Notes: generated from the letters alone by a model not told the origin. 64,000 nucleotides of DNA from an uncultured Pelagibacteraceae bacterium (GCA_902561765.1 CACEQR010000005.1:21709-85708); one strand, 5' to 3'. Shown: positions 48,519 through 56,384, counted from the first letter of the stretch. Program-made: numbers and translations.

Positions 48519-49229
48519 GTGATTATTCCTGTATTGATGTATCATTCTATATCAGATGACAAATCAAGCTTGTCAGTAAGTCCAAGTAAATTTTTAGAAC
48601 AAATGAAATTTTTGAGAAAATCAGGTTATAACTCAATTAATTTCAACCAAATCTATAAAGAAAATCGAAAACCTATAATCATTACATTTGACGATGGATA
48701 TAAAGATAATCTTATAAATGCATTACCAATTTTAAAAAAATATAATTTTATATCTACATGTTTTGTAGTCTCAGATTTTATAGGTGAGTCTAATAAATGG
48801 GATGAAAATAAAAAAGGGTATTTTTATAAAGAATTATTAACTAAAAATGACATAGTTGAATGGTTAAGTCATGGAATGTCCATTGGTTCACATGGTAAAT
48901 CTCATAAATCACTCACCGAGCTAAATGAAGAACAAATTAGAAATGAAATTTATAATTCTAAAAACGAAATTCAAGATTCTGTTGGAACAAATATAGACAC
49001 TTTTAGTTATCCTTTTGGTCAAATAAATAAGTATTCTGCAGACGCTGTCAGAGAAATATATAATTTTGGAGTGACGACAGTTAGATCTAGATTTAACACT
49101 ATTAAGCACAAAACTTATTATATACCTCGTATTCATATGTCCAATGATTTATCAAATTTTAAAATTTTTCTAAAACTTAAAACTATTTATGAGGATATTA
49201 AATATAATGAAAAACAACTATATATGTAA
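48519..49229 (+). CDS. polysaccharide deacetylase family protein
   Basis: A 236-residue NodB-homology (carbohydrate esterase 4) protein. Start is GTG at 48519, directly after the upstream stop; MIIPVLMYHSISDD is the usual opening. IITFDDGYKDNLINALPIL carries the catalytic Asp-Asp pair. SIGSHGKSHKSLTEL has the metal-binding HxxxH and TFSYPFGQ follows. No signal peptide is visible, so it may act on cytosolic or lipid-linked sugar rather than peptidoglycan. It overlaps the methyltransferase frame slightly. Confidence 0.85.
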   Translation: MIIPVLMYHSISDDKSSLSVSPSKFLEQMKFLRKSGYNSINFNQIYKENRKPIIITFDDGYKDNLINALPILKKYNFISTCFVVSDFIGESNKWDENKKGYFYKELLTKNDIVEWLSHGMSIGSHGKSHKSLTELNEEQIRNEIYNSKNEIQDSVGTNIDTFSYPFGQINKYSADAVREIYNFGVTTVRSRFNTIKHKTYYIPRIHMSNDLSNFKIFLKLKTIYEDIKYNEKQLYM

Positions 49230-49845
49230 TTGTGATAGACCTAATTTTGAAAATAGCTATTCTTATTGGGAGGATAGAAATTCAACAACTGATGAAAAAG
49301 ACATAATAAATTATTTAATAAATAATTTTAATTTAGTAAATAAAAATATTTTACATATAGGTATTGGAAATTCTTTATTTGCACAAATGATAATAAAAAA
49401 AAATTTTATTTATGGTATTTCAGTTTCATCAAATGAAGTTATAAAAGGTAAAAATTTAAACTTGGATAATTATAAGGTTTTTTTATGTGATAAATTTTCT
49501 ACTAATTTTTGTGATTTATTTTATAACAAAAAATTTGATGTAATAGTAGACAATAACATTAAATCATACAGTTGTTGCAAGATTTCTTATAACTATTTTA
49601 TAGATAACCTTTTTAAAATGCTTAATCATAAAGGTATATTGATAACTTCAAGAAAGGGTATGAATTGGTATAAAAATATTGTTCCAAAATTGTCTTTTAG
49701 TTTAAAAAGGCTATTTCATTATAAATTAAAAGAAATTAATGGTAATTCGGAAAATATAATGTCTATAGATGAAGCTAAATTTATAAGTAGTAAATATTCA
49801 TTAAACTTAAAATTTGATGAAAAAATATGTTTTTTTGAGAAATAA
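49207..49845 (+). CDS. class I SAM-dependent methyltransferase-like protein
   Basis: A 212-residue protein with a likely SAM-binding motif I ILHIGIGNSLFAQMI (~48-62), then KFDVIVDNNIKSYSCC and a GILITSRKGMNWYKN strand. The first ~20 residues contain CNCDRPNFENSYSYWEDRNSTT. The ATG at 49207 is preferred over one at 49189 because it reduces the overlap with the deacetylase from 41 to 23 bp. The context suggests methylation of a sugar or glycan. The exact function is unknown. Confidence 0.6.
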   Translation: MKNNYICNCDRPNFENSYSYWEDRNSTTDEKDIINYLINNFNLVNKNILHIGIGNSLFAQMIIKKNFIYGISVSSNEVIKGKNLNLDNYKVFLCDKFSTNFCDLFYNKKFDVIVDNNIKSYSCCKISYNYFIDNLFKMLNHKGILITSRKGMNWYKNIVPKLSFSLKRLFHYKLKEINGNSENIMSIDEAKFISSKYSLNLKFDEKICFFEK

Positions 49846-49911
49846 TAATGATTAATCTTTGCACTTTAAATAAAAAAAATTATAAAAATTAATAAAATGG
49901 ATAATTAAAAA

Positions 49912-50886
49912 ATGAAAAAAAAAATTGCGTTAATTACAGGGATAACAGGTCAAGATGGATCATACTTAGCAGAGTTCCTACTTAAAAAAAAATATAAAGT
50001 TCATGGTATAATAAGAAGAGTTGCGATGGAAGATCAAGATCATAGACTTTGGAGAATCAAACATATTTTAAATAAAATAACTATCCATGCAGCTACATTG
50101 GAAAGTTATGCAAGTTTAGTTAAAATAATATCAGTTGTTAAACCAACAGAACTTTATCATTTGGGTGCACAAAGTTTTGTTTCATATTCTTTTCAAGATG
50201 AATTTTCAACATTGAACACAAATATAAATGGGACTCACTATATTTTGTCTGCAATAAAAGACTTTAGTCCAAAAACTAAACTCTACTTTGCAGGATCATC
50301 AGAAATGTTTGGTAAAGTTCAAAGAATACCACAAAATGAAAAAACTAGATTTTATCCTAGATCTTCTTATGGTATTTCTAAATGTACAGGTTTTGATCTT
50401 GTTAGAAATTATAGAGAGGCTTATAATTTATTTGCATGCACAGGTATTTTATTTAATCATGAATCGCCTCGAAGAGGTTTTGAATTTGTTACAAGAAAAA
50501 TTACGAGTGCTGTTGCAAGAATAAAATCAGGTAAGCAAAAATACCTCGAACTAGGAAATATTAAAGCTAAAAGAGATTGGGGACACGCAAAAGATTATGT
50601 TGAAGCTATGTGGAAAATGCTACAACAAAATAAACCTGATGATTTTGTAATAGGAACTGGAAAAGTTCATTCTGTTGAAAACTTTTTGAAATTATCATTT
50701 AAATATGCGGGTCTTGATTATAAAAAATATCTTAAAATAAATAAAAAATTCTATAGACCTGCGGAAGTTGACTTTTTAGTTGCTGATTTTTCCAAGGCAA
50801 AAAAAAAATTAAATTGGAAACCTCGTATAAAATTTAATCAATTGGTTAAAGAAATGACTGATAGTGATTTAAAAATATTCAATTAG
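49912..50886 (+). CDS. gmd: GDP-mannose 4,6-dehydratase
   Basis: Converts GDP-mannose to GDP-4-keto-6-deoxymannose, the entry to GDP-fucose, GDP-rhamnose or perosamine. The 324-residue SDR protein has GITGQDGSYLAEFL (9-22), GSSEMFGKVQ with the catalytic Ser/Glu, the YGISK catalytic pair and FNHESPRRGFEFVTRKI. Length is slightly below E. coli Gmd (373), within the range for short bacterial members. No GDP-fucose synthase or aminotransferase is next to it, so the final sugar cannot be told. Confidence 0.92.
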   Translation: MKKKIALITGITGQDGSYLAEFLLKKKYKVHGIIRRVAMEDQDHRLWRIKHILNKITIHAATLESYASLVKIISVVKPTELYHLGAQSFVSYSFQDEFSTLNTNINGTHYILSAIKDFSPKTKLYFAGSSEMFGKVQRIPQNEKTRFYPRSSYGISKCTGFDLVRNYREAYNLFACTGILFNHESPRRGFEFVTRKITSAVARIKSGKQKYLELGNIKAKRDWGHAKDYVEAMWKMLQQNKPDDFVIGTGKVHSVENFLKLSFKYAGLDYKKYLKINKKFYRPAEVDFLVADFSKAKKKLNWKPRIKFNQLVKEMTDSDLKIFN

Positions 50887-51839
50887 TGAATAAAATATTA
50901 ATTTTTAGGACAGATAGAATAGGGGACTTTTTAATTTCAACACCTATATTTTCATCTTTAAAACGTAAATTTAAAAATTGTAAAATTGATATAGTTTGTT
51001 CAAACTTGAATTATGACTATGTCAAAAGCTTTAATTTTTTTAACAAAGTATTTCTATACCCAGATAATTTTATAAAAAAACTATCTTTATATGTGTCTTT
51101 GAAAGATTATGATCATATTCTAGTCTTAGATGGTAAAAAAAGATCTATATACACCTCTATTTTTAAACGTTCTAAAAATAAAACTTTGTTCACTCCATCT
51201 TCTTCAATTAAAAACATTTTTAAATTTTTTTTTAATAATGTTTATTTAATTAATTATAATATTCCAAAAATAGATTTAATTAAAAATTTTCTTTCTAATA
51301 ATGATTGTGAATATAGATCTATTGACATTAATTTTCTATCTACATATGAAAATTCAAAATTTCTTAAATATAAAAAATTAGATTTTGAGTATATTGTTTT
51401 AAATCTAGATGAAAAGTGGATATATAATAATTATATTAAAACGTATAGAAATATTGAACCGAGTTATACACAGTTTGAAAATTTCCTCTCAATTTTATCT
51501 AAAAATAAAAAAGTTATAGTTGTAAACGGCTTTTTTGAAAATCCACTTTTAGAGGAATTAAAAATTAGCAATTCTATCAATAATAATGCAAATTTAATTA
51601 TAAAAGATAAAATTAATATTTTTGAACTTCAATTTTTAATTAAACATAGTAATTGCTTAATATCATGTCATGGAGCTCCATCTCATATTGCCTCTAATTA
51701 TAATGTAAAAGTTATTGATATTGTTGATAATTCAGAAATTAAATTTTTCTCATCATACAATCATCATTTTAAAAATAAAATTCAAATTATAAGAGAAGAT
51801 TTTGATAATCTAAGTAGAAAAATTATTTCATCTATTTAA
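50886..51839 (+). CDS. glycosyltransferase family 9 (heptosyltransferase-like)
   Basis: A 317-residue GT-B protein starting at GTG 50886 within the gmd stop region. KILIFRTDRIGDFLISTPIFSSLK is the conserved N-terminus of heptosyltransferases, and LIKHSNCLISCHGAPSHIASNYNVKVIDI near the C-terminus is the GT9 donor-site motif. Middle conservation is low. It would add a heptose or similar sugar to LPS core or another glycan. It overlaps the convergent recombinase by four bases. Confidence 0.82.
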   Translation: MNKILIFRTDRIGDFLISTPIFSSLKRKFKNCKIDIVCSNLNYDYVKSFNFFNKVFLYPDNFIKKLSLYVSLKDYDHILVLDGKKRSIYTSIFKRSKNKTLFTPSSSIKNIFKFFFNNVYLINYNIPKIDLIKNFLSNNDCEYRSIDINFLSTYENSKFLKYKKLDFEYIVLNLDEKWIYNNYIKTYRNIEPSYTQFENFLSILSKNKKVIVVNGFFENPLLEELKISNSINNNANLIIKDKINIFELQFLIKHSNCLISCHGAPSHIASNYNVKVIDIVDNSEIKFFSSYNHHFKNKIQIIREDFDNLSRKIISSI

Positions 51840-52789
51840 ATTTTAACTTTATTTAATGCGTTATTTTTAAATAAATTTGCTTCCCTAATATATCTTCGCA
51901 CCATTTGTGTTGTCTTATGACCAGTCATTGCCATAATACTTCTCTCATCTGCACCTGAGTCTGCTGCAACAGTTGCAAAACCAGATCTTAAACTGTGTCC
52001 AGAATAATTTGAGTTTTCGATACCTGCTAAGCGCAAATATTCTTTTATTAATAATACTACTGATTGGTCGGTTAATCTTTTAGTTGTTAAAGATAAACCT
52101 TTAGAAAATCTTCTAAAAATAGGTCCAGATTTAATTTTAGTAATTTCTAACCAACTTTTGAGATTTTTTACAGGACAGTAGATTTCATTAGAGAAGTAGG
52201 GCAACCCTTTAATGATTCCTTCACCGAATTGGTCTGTTTTTGATCTTTTTAGTGTTATTTTAAGACCCTCAGGAACAAATTCTAAATCCTCATAATCAAT
52301 TGAAGTAAGCTCTGCTCTTCTAAATCCACCTCCAAAACCAATTAATATTATTGATTTATCTCTTAGTTTTTTTATTTCATCAGTCTTTTGTTCATTAATT
52401 ACATTAATAATTGATTTTAAATGATTGATTAATATGGGTTTTTTACCTTTCTGAATACTTCCTTTGGCTCTTCTTATTCCCATTAAATTCTCAACAATGA
52501 TTGGATGTTTAGTATCTAGATAATGCCCTTTAAACTTATGAACCATGCTTATTGATACCAATCTTCTTCTTAAAGTACTAATTTTTGAGGTTTTGGATAG
52601 ATGGGTTAAGTATAAGGAAATTATTTTTGGCTCACTTGGCAATGATTTTAGACCGTGTTTTATACAAAAAACTCTGAAATCTTTAAAATCTGATTTATAA
52701 GCTCTTAGAGTATTATTTGCTTTTGAGCTTTTTAGGTTGTTTAAGGTCGCTTCATGAAGCGTTTTTAGTTCAGTTGTTAGCTCATTCAT
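51836..52789 (-). CDS. tyrosine recombinase/integrase
   Basis: A 317-residue site-specific recombinase. The N-terminal SAM-like core-binding domain covers ~1-100 (NTLRAYKSDFKDFRVFC). The catalytic set is complete: Arg157 (GFRRAEL), Lys184 (RSKTDQ), His265-x-x-Arg268 (GHSLRSG), His291 (TGHKT) and nucleophile Tyr300 (VRRYIR). It is more like phage/island integrases acting on unusual sites than XerC/XerD. No tRNA lies beside it. It separates the glycan cluster from the membrane-peptide/ncRNA block, which suggests an integrated or rearranging segment. Confidence 0.92.
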   Translation of the reverse strand: MNELTTELKTLHEATLNNLKSSKANNTLRAYKSDFKDFRVFCIKHGLKSLPSEPKIISLYLTHLSKTSKISTLRRRLVSISMVHKFKGHYLDTKHPIIVENLMGIRRAKGSIQKGKKPILINHLKSIINVINEQKTDEIKKLRDKSIILIGFGGGFRRAELTSIDYEDLEFVPEGLKITLKRSKTDQFGEGIIKGLPYFSNEIYCPVKNLKSWLEITKIKSGPIFRRFSKGLSLTTKRLTDQSVVLLIKEYLRLAGIENSNYSGHSLRSGFATVAADSGADERSIMAMTGHKTTQMVRRYIREANLFKNNALNKVKI

Positions 52790-52838
52790 ATAATTACTAT
52801 CGATAACAATTAATTATCACTAGTAATAATATAACTCA

Positions 52839-52866
52839 TTTTACATGTCAAGCATTTAATGTAAAA
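52839..52866. repeat. 8-bp inverted repeat between integrase and small ORF
   Basis: The arms TTTTACAT (52839-52846) and ATGTAAAA (52859-52866) are perfect around a 12-base spacer, nine bases before the ATG of the 54-residue ORF and 50 bp upstream of the divergent integrase. It could be an operator for either gene, a transcript hairpin or a recombinase core-type site. A second smaller dyad, GATAA/TTATC, lies at about 52802-52818. Confidence 0.4.
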
Positions 52867-52874
52867 GATCTTCA

Positions 52875-53039
52875 ATGCCTAAATATGTAATTATTGGTCT
52901 TATTGTTGTTATTGGAACGTTCCTAATTATGAATTACTGGCCAAAACTAACAGATCAAACAAAAAATCGAATTTTAATGGTTATTTTTGGCATATTTTTC
53001 ATAAGCATATTTGTTCTATTATTTCTATTAATGTTTTGA
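52875..53039 (+). CDS. 54-residue membrane peptide
   Basis: A short ORF starting ATG at 52875 and ending TGA at 53037-53039. The product MPKYVIIGLIVVIGTFLI... has two strong hydrophobic segments (~4-19 and ~34-54) separated by a polar loop, NYWPKLTDQTKNR. This suggests a two-span inner-membrane peptide. Codon use resembles neighbours. It is followed six bases later by a DUF2938-like membrane protein, so the two may be co-expressed. No family is recognised. Confidence 0.5.
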   Translation: MPKYVIIGLIVVIGTFLIMNYWPKLTDQTKNRILMVIFGIFFISIFVLLFLLMF

Positions 53040-53045
53040 GGTAAA

Positions 53046-53519
53046 TTGATCGATATTTTAAGCATTCTTGTAGCTGGTATATTTTCTTGTATAATTTTGG
53101 ATATTCTAGGTTATTTACTTAAATTATTAGGTATTCCTGAGCCATCCTGGGGAATTGTTGGTAGATGGACCTACTATATGCTTAAAAATGGAACATTTTA
53201 CAATCCAAATGTAGTCCAAATGCCAACTATTAAATATGAGGTCTTTTTGGGTTGGATTTTTCACTACTACGTATCAATTTGTTGGGCTGTAATTTATTAT
53301 TTTTTCTTTATACAAATAGGCTTTAAAATGAGCTATTTTTCAGGCTTTATTTTTGGAGCTCTTACAACTTTAGCACCATTATTAATATTTCTGCCTTTTA
53401 CTGGTCAAGGAATATTAGCAATGAATACGGATATACCTTTTAAAACCTCTTTTATGTTCCTGGTACGTCACTCAATTTATGGAATTGCTATGTATGAGGG
53501 GTTTAGATGGTTTACTTAA
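53046..53519 (+). CDS. DUF2938-like membrane protein
   Basis: A 157-residue hydrophobic protein with about four membrane spans. GRWTYYMLKNGTF, the conserved EVFLGWIFHYYVSICWAVIYY segment and LVRHSIYGIAMYEGF near the end resemble the DUF2938 family, whose function is unknown. The start is TTG at 53046, preceded by GAGG at the end of the small ORF. An alternative ATG would cut into the first membrane span. The next feature downstream is the structured RNA. Confidence 0.65.
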   Translation: MIDILSILVAGIFSCIILDILGYLLKLLGIPEPSWGIVGRWTYYMLKNGTFYNPNVVQMPTIKYEVFLGWIFHYYVSICWAVIYYFFFIQIGFKMSYFSGFIFGALTTLAPLLIFLPFTGQGILAMNTDIPFKTSFMFLVRHSIYGIAMYEGFRWFT

Positions 53520-53545
53520 AGCTTTAGATTAAGTTATCCCCACTA

Positions 53546-53811
53546 TTCTGCCCTGTTAAAAACCAGAAAAATTCAACAATAAAGTGATACATACAACCTA
53601 CTCTGTCTGATAATGTTTAAAATGAATTAAGAGGCAACTCTTAACTGACCAGCTGGGGAAAAGCCGAGAGGTTCAAGCCCAGAGGGCAGAAAGCTCTACA
53701 GAGTAGCGCTAAAATAGTAGAGTGGAAGGCATGGCGGTAGCGCATAAAACGACGTGCCAAAAACTACTGTTCTTTGTGCCTGAAAAGGTACAAAGAAACA
53801 GGGTTTTTTTT
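53546..53811 (+). ncRNA. structured RNA with intrinsic terminator, upstream of ogt
   Basis: A strongly folded region on the plus strand. Arms CTACTCTGT (53598-53606) and ACAGAGTAG (53698-53706) close a junction with three hairpins. The first is TTAAGAG-GCAA-CTCTTAA (53627-53644). The second is CTGGG/CCCAG (53653-53682) capped by AGCC-GAGA-GGTT. The third is AGGGC-AGAAA-GCTCT (53683-53697). Two caps are GNRA tetraloops. A second domain pairs AGTAG (53716-53720) with CTACT (53764-53768) and GGCATG (53728-53733) with CGTGCC (53753-53758). TTCTGCCCT (53546-53554) can pair perfectly with AGGGCAGAA (53683-53691), which would form a pseudoknot. A terminator follows. I do not recognise the class: motifs of RNase P, tmRNA, SRP and 6S are absent. 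The 5' end is a guess. Confidence 0.7.
53767..53811 (+). terminator. intrinsic terminator just before ogt
   Basis: CTGTT plus CTTTGTGCC (53767-53780) pairs with GGTACAAAG plus AACAG (53787-53801) around a TGAAAA loop, with one bulged A. It is followed after GG by eight T (53804-53811). This is a textbook rho-independent terminator, rare in this genome. The ogt ATG begins only seven bases after the T-run, so the hairpin either ends a free RNA or gates ogt transcription. Confidence 0.85.
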
Positions 53812-53817
53812 CTTGTT

Positions 53818-54093
53818 ATGATCCTTAAAGGCACTAAATTTCAATTAAAAGTCTGGAAATATCTTAAAAAAATACCAAAAGGTCAGATACGGACTTATTC
53901 TGATGTAGCAAAGGCTATAAATAAACCAAAATCAGTGAGAGCTGTGGCAAATGCAATAGGAAAGAACCCATATGCCCCAAAAATACCTTGTCACAGAGTA
54001 ATCAGGTCGGATGGTTCATTGGGCGGCTATTCAGGCAAAGGTGGTATAAATACTAAGAGAAAATTACTCAAATCAGAGGGTATTTTGCTCTAG
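53818..54093 (+). CDS. ogt: methylated-DNA-[protein]-cysteine S-methyltransferase, short form
   Basis: Removes O6-alkyl groups from guanine by irreversible transfer to its own cysteine. The ATG at 53818 yields 91 residues that cover only the DNA-binding/active-site domain: GTKFQLKVWKYLKKIPKGQIRTYSDVA, the helix-turn-helix RAVANAIGKNP with the Arg finger, and the acceptor Cys58 in IPCHRV. The N-terminal domain of Ogt/Ada-C is missing. The frame stays open upstream to 53722, but that stretch is the folded RNA and shows no family similarity. No Shine-Dalgarno precedes the ATG; the terminator T-run is there instead. Confidence 0.9.
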   Translation: MILKGTKFQLKVWKYLKKIPKGQIRTYSDVAKAINKPKSVRAVANAIGKNPYAPKIPCHRVIRSDGSLGGYSGKGGINTKRKLLKSEGILL

Positions 54094-54607
54094 AAATGTT
54101 AAAAATCAACGGTTTTTGCTTATAATACAATATTTAGTCATATTTTTTTAATACCACCTATAAGTTGCACCATAAAACAGAAAATGTTTAAAATTGAGGC
54201 TATTTTGGGCTTTTAAATGCTATATTCTATTTTTGCAGAGCTAATTAAAATTACTCATTATTCTATTAAAAATTCTGATTTTAATATTTAAAATAATCGC
54301 AATGAAATATCTTTGAATATTATAAATTAGTAAAATTAGCATATTTACTCACTTTTTTAAGCATCTGAATTATTAAATTTAAGGTATTATAATTTTAGCT
54401 TATGAATAAGATAAATTCCCTACCCTATTTGCTAAATTCTTCAAAGAAAATTATTATTTTATGAATTAAATATTAGAAAATAATGACTACTAGCTATATT
54501 ATAAAAATTAAAGTTATATATTTAATATATTTAATATAATAAAAAATCAATTATAACAGTAGTTTATATTAAATAATTAAAGTATTAGTTTATATTATAG
54601 GTATATA
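54094..54607. other. gene-free, very AT-rich stretch
   Basis: About 510 bp without a plausible gene on either strand, which is exceptional in a genome with gaps mostly under 100 bp. It is dense in A/T runs with stops in all frames. I see a direct repeat pair near its right end and an 8-bp dyad overlapping the end of the adjacent transporter gene. Nothing else is recognisable; it could be decayed sequence, an untranslated regulatory zone or an integration site remnant. Confidence 0.7.
54560..54597. repeat. 12-bp direct repeat pair
   Basis: TAGTTTATATTA occurs at 54560-54571 and again at 54586-54597, a 26-bp period, in the gene-free stretch. Given the A/T bias it may be chance. Confidence 0.35.
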
Positions 54608-54620
54608 TTACTTACCTATA
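54596..54620. repeat. 8-bp inverted repeat at the end of the DMT transporter gene
   Basis: TATAGGTA (54596-54603) and TACCTATA (54613-54620) are perfect arms around nine bases and span the stop codon of the minus-strand transporter. It may act as a weak terminator for that gene, although no clear T-run follows. Confidence 0.35.
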
Positions 54621-55468
54621 TATAGTTTAGATAAATAATATTCTCTCCTAGATATATATAAACCGCAAAGAACTATTATAAAAAGGCCCAAATAGGTCCA
54701 ATTATCTGGCAATTCATTAAATATATAATAACTAAGCAAAATATTGGTAATTATTTCAGTATATCCAAGAGGAGCAAGTTTAGAGGCATCTGCAAATTTC
54801 AATGATAGAATTATAAAAAGATGAGCAATTGCTGCTATAAAGCCAATTAAAGCCATCATAATCCACTGACTATTAGATGGTTGTATCCAGACACCAGGCA
54901 TAAAGAAAGTCATTACTATAGTCCCTACCGTTCCAGCAAATAACAAAGTCAAAAGAGAGTTGTCAGATGAGCTTAATTTTCGAGTAATAATTAAGTAAAA
55001 CCCATAGCAAATACCATTACCTAAGGCAGCTAAAGTAGCTAAATTAATCTCTATAAACCCTGGCCTGATTACGATTAAGGTGCCTATAAAACCCATCGAT
55101 ACAGCAGTCCATCTTCTTAAACCCACCTTTTCATTTAGAAAAAAAGGTGACATTGCTGTTACACATATAGGAGCAACAAATGCTAGTGTAAGTGCTTTTG
55201 GTAATGAAATTTCAGAAATTGCATAAAAGAATAAATAAGTGGAAAAGACAAAAATCAACCCTCTTATCAATTGGAGTAAAGGTTTTTTACTCCAAACTAA
55301 AGATTTTCTGAAAAAAATAAGCATTATAAAAAGAGCAAAAACAACAGTAAAAAAATATCTAGCCCAAGTAATTTGTAAAACGTCCATAGAGGAGCTTAAA
55401 TATTTAGCAAAAGCATCCATAAAAGGAACAATCATCCAAGCGGATGCATTGAGTATTACAGCCTTCAT
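54608..55468 (-). CDS. EamA/DMT-family membrane transporter
   Basis: A 286-residue protein with ten hydrophobic segments in two EamA repeats, the drug/metabolite transporter architecture (compare RhaT, PecM, YdcZ types). Notable pieces are ITWARYFFTVVFALF, PICVTAMSPFFLNEKVGLRRW in the first repeat and LAPLGYTEIITNILLSYYIFNELP with FIIVLCGLYISRRE in the second. The substrate is unknown: amino acids, nucleosides or metabolites are typical. It is followed upstream by an AEC transporter gene with a 16-bp gap. Confidence 0.85.
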   Translation of the reverse strand: MKAVILNASAWMIVPFMDAFAKYLSSSMDVLQITWARYFFTVVFALFIMLIFFRKSLVWSKKPLLQLIRGLIFVFSTYLFFYAISEISLPKALTLAFVAPICVTAMSPFFLNEKVGLRRWTAVSMGFIGTLIVIRPGFIEINLATLAALGNGICYGFYLIITRKLSSSDNSLLTLLFAGTVGTIVMTFFMPGVWIQPSNSQWIMMALIGFIAAIAHLFIILSLKFADASKLAPLGYTEIITNILLSYYIFNELPDNWTYLGLFIIVLCGLYISRREYYLSKLYIGK

Positions 55469-55484
55469 AAAAGAAGCATAGCTC

Positions 55485-56384
55485 TTAATTAAAGTATTTT
55501 AAAGCAAAGAATACAGTTATTGGGACTGTTATTAAAGACATCAAAGTTGAAACAACAATTGTACTAGAAATATTATCTACAATTTCTTTTGGAGAATACA
55601 TAGAAGCAATTAAATAACAAAGAATGGCACTAGGCATCGATGATTGTATTAATAAAACACCTGCCGCAAAACCAGATAAATTAAAAAAAGATATTAGGGC
55701 AAAGCCGATTAAAGGACCTATAATAACTCTTCCAGTTGATGTAATCAAAGCGTCCTTAAATGAAAACACTTTCATTTGTGTTAGAGAAACACCTAAAGAC
55801 ATCAAAATCATTACAATCATTCCATAAGCTAAAAGCATAACAGTATTCAAAACAAATATTGGTAAAGGTATTTCGTAATATAGAAATAGGATTGTTGCAA
55901 TTATTGCATAAAATGATGGGCTTTTAACTATCACATTTAGATCAAATTCTCTTTTAGCCAGAAAAATATTCAGAGTGAAATGCAGTAAAACAACCAATGA
56001 TGATATAGCTGCGGCTATTCCCATACCAAGTTTTCCATATGCAAACAAACATATTGGGATACCCATATTACCAGTATTAGGTAAAAAGAATGTTGGTAAT
56101 TCTCTAAGATAATCTTTTTTCATTAATAATAAGAAAATTAATCCAACGATCAAAAAAGAAGTCAAAAGAATAATAGCGTATAAAAAATACTCAGAGAACA
56201 TTGCAAAAGTTACACCACTAGCTGATATAGAAAATATTACTATAGATGGTGTGCCGAAATTAGCTGAGTAAGTCGTTATAAAAGATGTATCAAAGTTTGG
56301 ATTTTTTTTACCAAGAAAGTAACCAATACCTACAATAAAAAAAACTGGAAATAGAACTTCAAAAAGTTTTATATAAAGTTCCAT
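55485..56384 (-). CDS. AEC-family transporter (auxin efflux carrier fold)
   Basis: A 299-residue inner-membrane protein with about ten spans. The N-terminal VLFPVFFIVGIGYFLGKKNP and central FFLPNTGNMGIPICLFAYGKLG are typical of AEC carriers, which in bacteria export malate or other organic acids. AAGVLLIQSSMPSAILCYLIASMY is the conserved C-terminal signature. It overlaps the hom start codon region by one base, so it is probably in the hom transcript. Confidence 0.87.
   Translation of the reverse strand: MELYIKLFEVLFPVFFIVGIGYFLGKKNPNFDTSFITTYSANFGTPSIVIFSISASGVTFAMFSEYFLYAIILLTSFLIVGLIFLLLMKKDYLRELPTFFLPNTGNMGIPICLFAYGKLGMGIAAAISSLVVLLHFTLNIFLAKREFDLNVIVKSPSFYAIIATILFLYYEIPLPIFVLNTVMLLAYGMIVMILMSLGVSLTQMKVFSFKDALITSTGRVIIGPLIGFALISFFNLSGFAAGVLLIQSSMPSAILCYLIASMYSPKEIVDNISSTIVVSTLMSLITVPITVFFALKYFN

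Larger units (their letters stand above)
45150..51839. other. surface-glycan biosynthesis cluster
   Basis: A block of one minus-strand and six plus-strand genes: GT-A-like transferase, GIY-YIG protein, two-module glycosyltransferase, polysaccharide deacetylase, methyltransferase, gmd and GT9 transferase. It lies between hppA and a tyrosine recombinase. The sequence looks even more A/T-rich and poly-Lys/Asn-rich than neighbours. This content is what one expects of a variable cell-surface region. No flanking repeats were found by eye. Confidence 0.6.

Noticed and set aside
53598..53811. Folded RNA as tmRNA, RNase P RNA, SRP RNA or 6S RNA
   Set aside because: The tmRNA resume/tag region, RNase P conserved blocks, the SRP domain IV loop and the 6S open-bubble hairpin layout are all absent.
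53722..53817. Upstream in-frame extension of the ogt reading frame
   Set aside because: It runs through the folded RNA and its terminator and shows no similarity to the family. The ATG at 53818 starts exactly where the conserved domain begins.
45150..54607. Prophage or insertion sequence
   Set aside because: There are no phage structural genes, transposase or terminal inverted repeats. Only one tyrosine recombinase is present.
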